Assembly (NCBI GenBank): GCA_913020665.1
Contig: CAJVZI010000005.1
Location: 1-59,167, forward strand
Length of the DNA: 59,167 bases
Direction: 5' to 3'
Source of the DNA: an uncultured bacterium
Lineage (GTDB): Bacteria; Fidelibacterota; Marinisomatia; Marinisomatales; UBA1611
The translations under genes and the position numbers were made by a program. This document shows, piece by piece, positions 57,324 through 59,167 of the stretch. The notes beneath the pieces are model-generated. The model saw nothing but the letters and a program-made list of their open reading frames with translations, was not told the origin of the DNA and did not search any database. Position 1 is the stretch's first letter, and each line of letters starts with the position of its first letter.

Positions 57324-57707
57324 CTACACTTGACAATTATTACATTGTCCTAAGTATAATTGTTCTGAACTCTTTATTGTGTAGTTGGGAATCGATGATG
57401 TAGATATTTCAAGAGGAAGGCAGGATGAAATTCCGCAATCTTCACATAAGAAATGGGGATGCATGGTAATGTTTTTAGACGTTACGGGTCTTTGGTCTCC
57501 CTTTGCATATCTTTTTAGCCCATCATTACCAAGAAAAGAATGTAAAAGACCACTTTCCTCTAGCCTATTCAATATTCTATAGACAGTAGATTTATTCATT
57601 TTTCCGCTGAAGATCGATACCAGTTCTGCAATCGATATAGCGCTATCTTTTTTATCAAATAGATCTAATAATAATTTTACTGGTTTTGTTTTTCTTAGAA
57701 CGCCCAT
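57324..57707 (-). CDS. Fur-family (Zur-like) transcriptional repressor
   Basis: A 127-residue metalloregulator. N-terminal winged helix: AISIAELVSIFSGKMNKSTV leading into the recognition region YRILNRLEESGLLHSFLG. Then the metal/dimer part HPHFLCEDCGISSCLPLE with the first CxxC, and a second CxxC near the end (LGQCNNCQV); these four cysteines form the structural zinc site. It is shorter than typical Fur (~140-150). The neighbouring COG0523 GTPase and the shared palindrome at 57714-57736 favour zinc sensing (Zur), an inference from context. The palindrome begins 7 nt upstream of its start codon, suggesting autorepression. Confidence 0.85.
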   Translation of the reverse strand: MGVLRKTKPVKLLLDLFDKKDSAISIAELVSIFSGKMNKSTVYRILNRLEESGLLHSFLGNDGLKRYAKGDQRPVTSKNITMHPHFLCEDCGISSCLPLEISTSSIPNYTIKSSEQLYLGQCNNCQV

Positions 57708-57713
57708 AAATTC

Positions 57714-57736
57714 TTAATGCAACTAGGTTGCATTAA
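57714..57736. promoter_or_regulatory. Palindromic operator, candidate Zur box
   Basis: A perfect 10-bp inverted repeat TTAATGCAAC / GTTGCATTAA separated by TAG. It lies between the divergent Fur-family gene (start 57707) and the COG0523 gene (start 57820), 7 nt from the former. Fur-family repressors bind AT-rich palindromes of this size, so it is the obvious site for self-repression and control of the GTPase gene. AT-rich -10-like sequences (for example TATAAA at 57738-57743 and 57757-57762) flank it, but no full promoter can be fixed. Confidence 0.75.
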
Positions 57737-57819
57737 TTATAAAGTGAAGTTTAATCTATAAAATAACTGAATTTTATTTTATTAAAATTAAAATAATACT
57801 TTTTAAGGGACTACATAAA

Positions 57820-59028
57820 ATGAAAAAATTACCTGTAACTGTGCTTTCTGGCTTTCTGGGGGCAGGAAAAACAACAGTTTTAACGCATGTTCTTAATAAT
57901 CGTGAAGGAAAAAAGGTTGCTGTAATTGTGAATGATATGAGCGAGATCAATATTGATAGTTCGATGGTTCAAAATGATGTTTCTCTTAATCATAAAGAAG
58001 AAAAATTAGTAGAAATGAGCAATGGTTGCATCTGTTGTACACTGCGTGAAGATCTTTTGATCGAAGTCACCAAATTAGCAAAAGAGGGCAAGTTTGATTA
58101 TTTGCTCATCGAATCAACAGGAATCTCGGAACCCATCCCCGTTGCACAGACCTTCACATTCGAAGACGAGAACGGCATCAGTCTCGGCCAGATCTCTCGG
58201 CTGGACACGATGGTTACGGTCGTTGACGCGGTCAACTTCTTGCGAGACTACAACGCATCGGAGAGCTTAGAGGAACGTGGCGAGTCACTCGGAGAAGAGG
58301 ACAACCGTACAGTCCCCGACCTGCTCATTGATCAGGTCGAGTTTGCGGATGTCATCCTGATCAACAAGCGCGATCTAGTATCCGACGATCAGGCACGCGA
58401 GATTGAGGCCACTCTCCGCGCCCTCAACCCCGGAGCACATATCCAGATGGCGACACGTGGGCACATTCCGATCGAGAACGTGCTCGGAACCGGACTTTTT
58501 AACTACGAGAAAGCGGCTGGATCAGCCGGTTGGATTCGTGAACTAGCGGGGGAACACACACCCGAGACTGAGGCTTACGGAATATCCAGCTTCACCTACC
58601 ACGCGCCGGAACCCTTCGACGCAGAGAAGTTTTGGGAATTCCTACACGATGCGGGCAACTGGGGTGGCGTCCTTCGTTCCAAGGGCTTCTTCTGGGTCGC
58701 GGCGGACCATCGCGTTGCTTACGAATGGTCGCAGGCAGGTGGCGTCAGCACAGTAAACGCTGGTGGGGTGTGGTGGGCGGCTACCCCTCGCAAATATTGG
58801 GATCACCCCGAAGGTCAGCAGCCCGACGAACAATCCGGATGGCATCCGCGGTTTGGTGATCGCATTCAGGAGCTCGTATTTATAGGGCAGGAGATGGATG
58901 AAGCATCGATGCGTGCCCGACTCGACGCGTGTCTGATCGATAAGGATCTCCTCGACAAAGATAGCAGTAACTGGTCAAACTTACCTAATCCCTTCCCCGA
59001 GCTCCAAGCCGAGGAAGCGTCAGCCTGA
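57820..59028 (+). CDS. COG0523 (CobW/ZigA-type) GTP-dependent zinc metallochaperone; mosaic gene
   Basis: A 402-residue G3E GTPase. Walker [21 protein letters not shown], the metal-binding CxCC in [14 protein letters not shown], Walker B/switch [16 protein letters not shown], the NKxD motif [13 protein letters not shown], and a complete C-terminal CobW_C domain ([40 protein letters not shown]). Such proteins deliver Zn2+ to client enzymes during zinc starvation, in line with the adjacent Zur-like repressor and operator. Oddity: codons up to about residue 95 are AT-rich like the rest of the window, while from about 58,100-58,140 onward the gene uses GC-rich codons (GAC, GTC, CTC, CGG). The frame stays intact, so the product is a mosaic of two sources or an assembly chimera. 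Confidence 0.9.
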   Translation: MKKLPVTVLSGFLGAGKTTVLTHVLNNREGKKVAVIVNDMSEINIDSSMVQNDVSLNHKEEKLVEMSNGCICCTLREDLLIEVTKLAKEGKFDYLLIESTGISEPIPVAQTFTFEDENGISLGQISRLDTMVTVVDAVNFLRDYNASESLEERGESLGEEDNRTVPDLLIDQVEFADVILINKRDLVSDDQAREIEATLRALNPGAHIQMATRGHIPIENVLGTGLFNYEKAAGSAGWIRELAGEHTPETEAYGISSFTYHAPEPFDAEKFWEFLHDAGNWGGVLRSKGFFWVAADHRVAYEWSQAGGVSTVNAGGVWWAATPRKYWDHPEGQQPDEQSGWHPRFGDRIQELVFIGQEMDEASMRARLDACLIDKDLLDKDSSNWSNLPNPFPELQAEEASA

Positions 59029-59167
59029 CTTCTTCTGTTTTCGCCTGATTCTAGCGGAAAACTGAAAGGATCCCACCATGAAGATCCGACTTTTGGTCCT
59101 GCTGTTCGGCGTTCTGTCGATGTCTGATTCTGTCGCTGCGAATACAGACGGGCAATCGGCAGAGGCG
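58120..59167. other. Compositionally foreign GC-rich right end
   Basis: Sample 60-bp blocks go from about 35% G+C (57901-57960) to about 55% (58201-58260) and 65% (58381-58440), and stay high to the window edge, including the partial downstream gene. The switch falls in the codons for the conserved [10 protein letters not shown] motif. No repeat, integrase, tRNA or IS end marks the border. Confidence 0.85.
59078..59167 (+). CDS. Exported protein, 5' end only
   Basis: Thirty codons are visible before the window ends. AAAGGA lies 8 nt before the ATG. The peptide MKIRLLVLLFGVLSMSDSVA followed by ANTDGQSAEA is a clear signal peptide with a likely cut after SVAA. The product cannot be named. Its GC-rich codons match the 3' part of the COG0523 gene, not the rest of the window. 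In other bacteria exported metal-binding proteins often sit beside COG0523 genes, but that is no evidence here. Confidence 0.6.
   Translation, partial: MKIRLLVLLFGVLSMSDSVAANTDGQSAEA

Noticed and set aside
59034-59066. Imperfect inverted repeat GTTTTCGC...GCGGAAAAC after the COG0523 gene as a terminator
   Set aside because: The stem has a bulge and no T-run follows; it leads directly into the Shine-Dalgarno region of the next gene.

Overview
The window (59,167 bp, AT-rich, mostly about 35% G+C by eye) looks like a chromosomal contig from an uncultured marine bacterium of the FCB group, most likely Candidatus Marinimicrobia (SAR406) or a close relative. This is an inference from three things: C-terminal secretion tails of the type IX kind (NYPNPFNP followed by a SGMYIYSI-like strand) on three proteins, a SusC/SusD pair, and weak or absent Shine-Dalgarno sites before many starts. 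Only a minority of genes (groES, groEL, 14638, 26145, 32011, 34846, 55158, 57820) have an obvious purine-rich site. There is no phage, insertion sequence, CRISPR array or rRNA operon, and no gene-free stretch longer than about 210 bases.

Layout. 1-5.5 kb: a tightly packed, partly overlapping + strand run of smc (3' part), MscS-type channel, DUF423 protein, APC permease, homocysteine S-methyltransferase-like protein and dut. 5.7-7.7 kb: groES-groEL with a clear intrinsic terminator. 7.8-13.8 kb: polA, an ABC exporter pair, a nucleoside 2-deoxyribosyltransferase-like protein and alr, the last four overlapping by 4 nt. 13.8-16.2 kb (minus): rlmH, a small membrane-anchored protein and a DASS-type anion transporter. 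16.3-22.9 kb: a NamZ-like (DUF1343) exported protein with a candidate outer-membrane protein, a UMF1 transporter, a hot-dog thioesterase and acs. 22.9-31.9 kb: a nucleotide-transporter-like/HEAT/cNMP-binding fusion (minus), pepA, a secreted endonuclease/exonuclease/phosphatase protein and an adenylate cyclase-TPR protein. 32.0-42.8 kb: a TonB-dependent receptor, SusC, SusD, a STAS protein and a giant propeller-SpoIIE phosphatase sensor. 42.8-48.4 kb (minus): a queuosine-tRNA mannosyltransferase-like GT, tRNA-Leu and two tandem paralogous parallel beta-helix proteins with secretion tails. 48.6-57.2 kb: smpB, tyrS, PafA-type phosphatase, ABC-2 exporter pair, CNNM/CorC protein, a small acidic-tailed protein, two tRNA-Ser genes, a coiled-coil/MORN-like lipoprotein and an NTF2-like protein. 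57.3-59.2 kb: a Fur-family (Zur-like) repressor, a perfect 10-3-10 palindrome and a COG0523 GTPase, then the start of an exported protein.

How the parts may work together. The adenylate cyclase (ATP-type specificity residues) and the cNMP-binding transporter 3.5 kb away could form a cAMP circuit. The STAS/SpoIIE pair next to SusCD is a partner-switching module whose STAS protein lacks the usual phosphorylated serine. The Zur-like repressor, its palindrome and the COG0523 GTPase form a zinc-limitation unit. Secreted EEP enzyme and PafA phosphatase would suit scavenging of phosphorus from organic matter.

The most important caution is at the right end. From about 58,100-58,140, inside the COG0523 gene, composition jumps from about 35% to 55-65% G+C while the reading frame stays open. 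The last ~1 kb therefore comes from a different genomic background, either by recombination within a conserved motif or by chimeric assembly.
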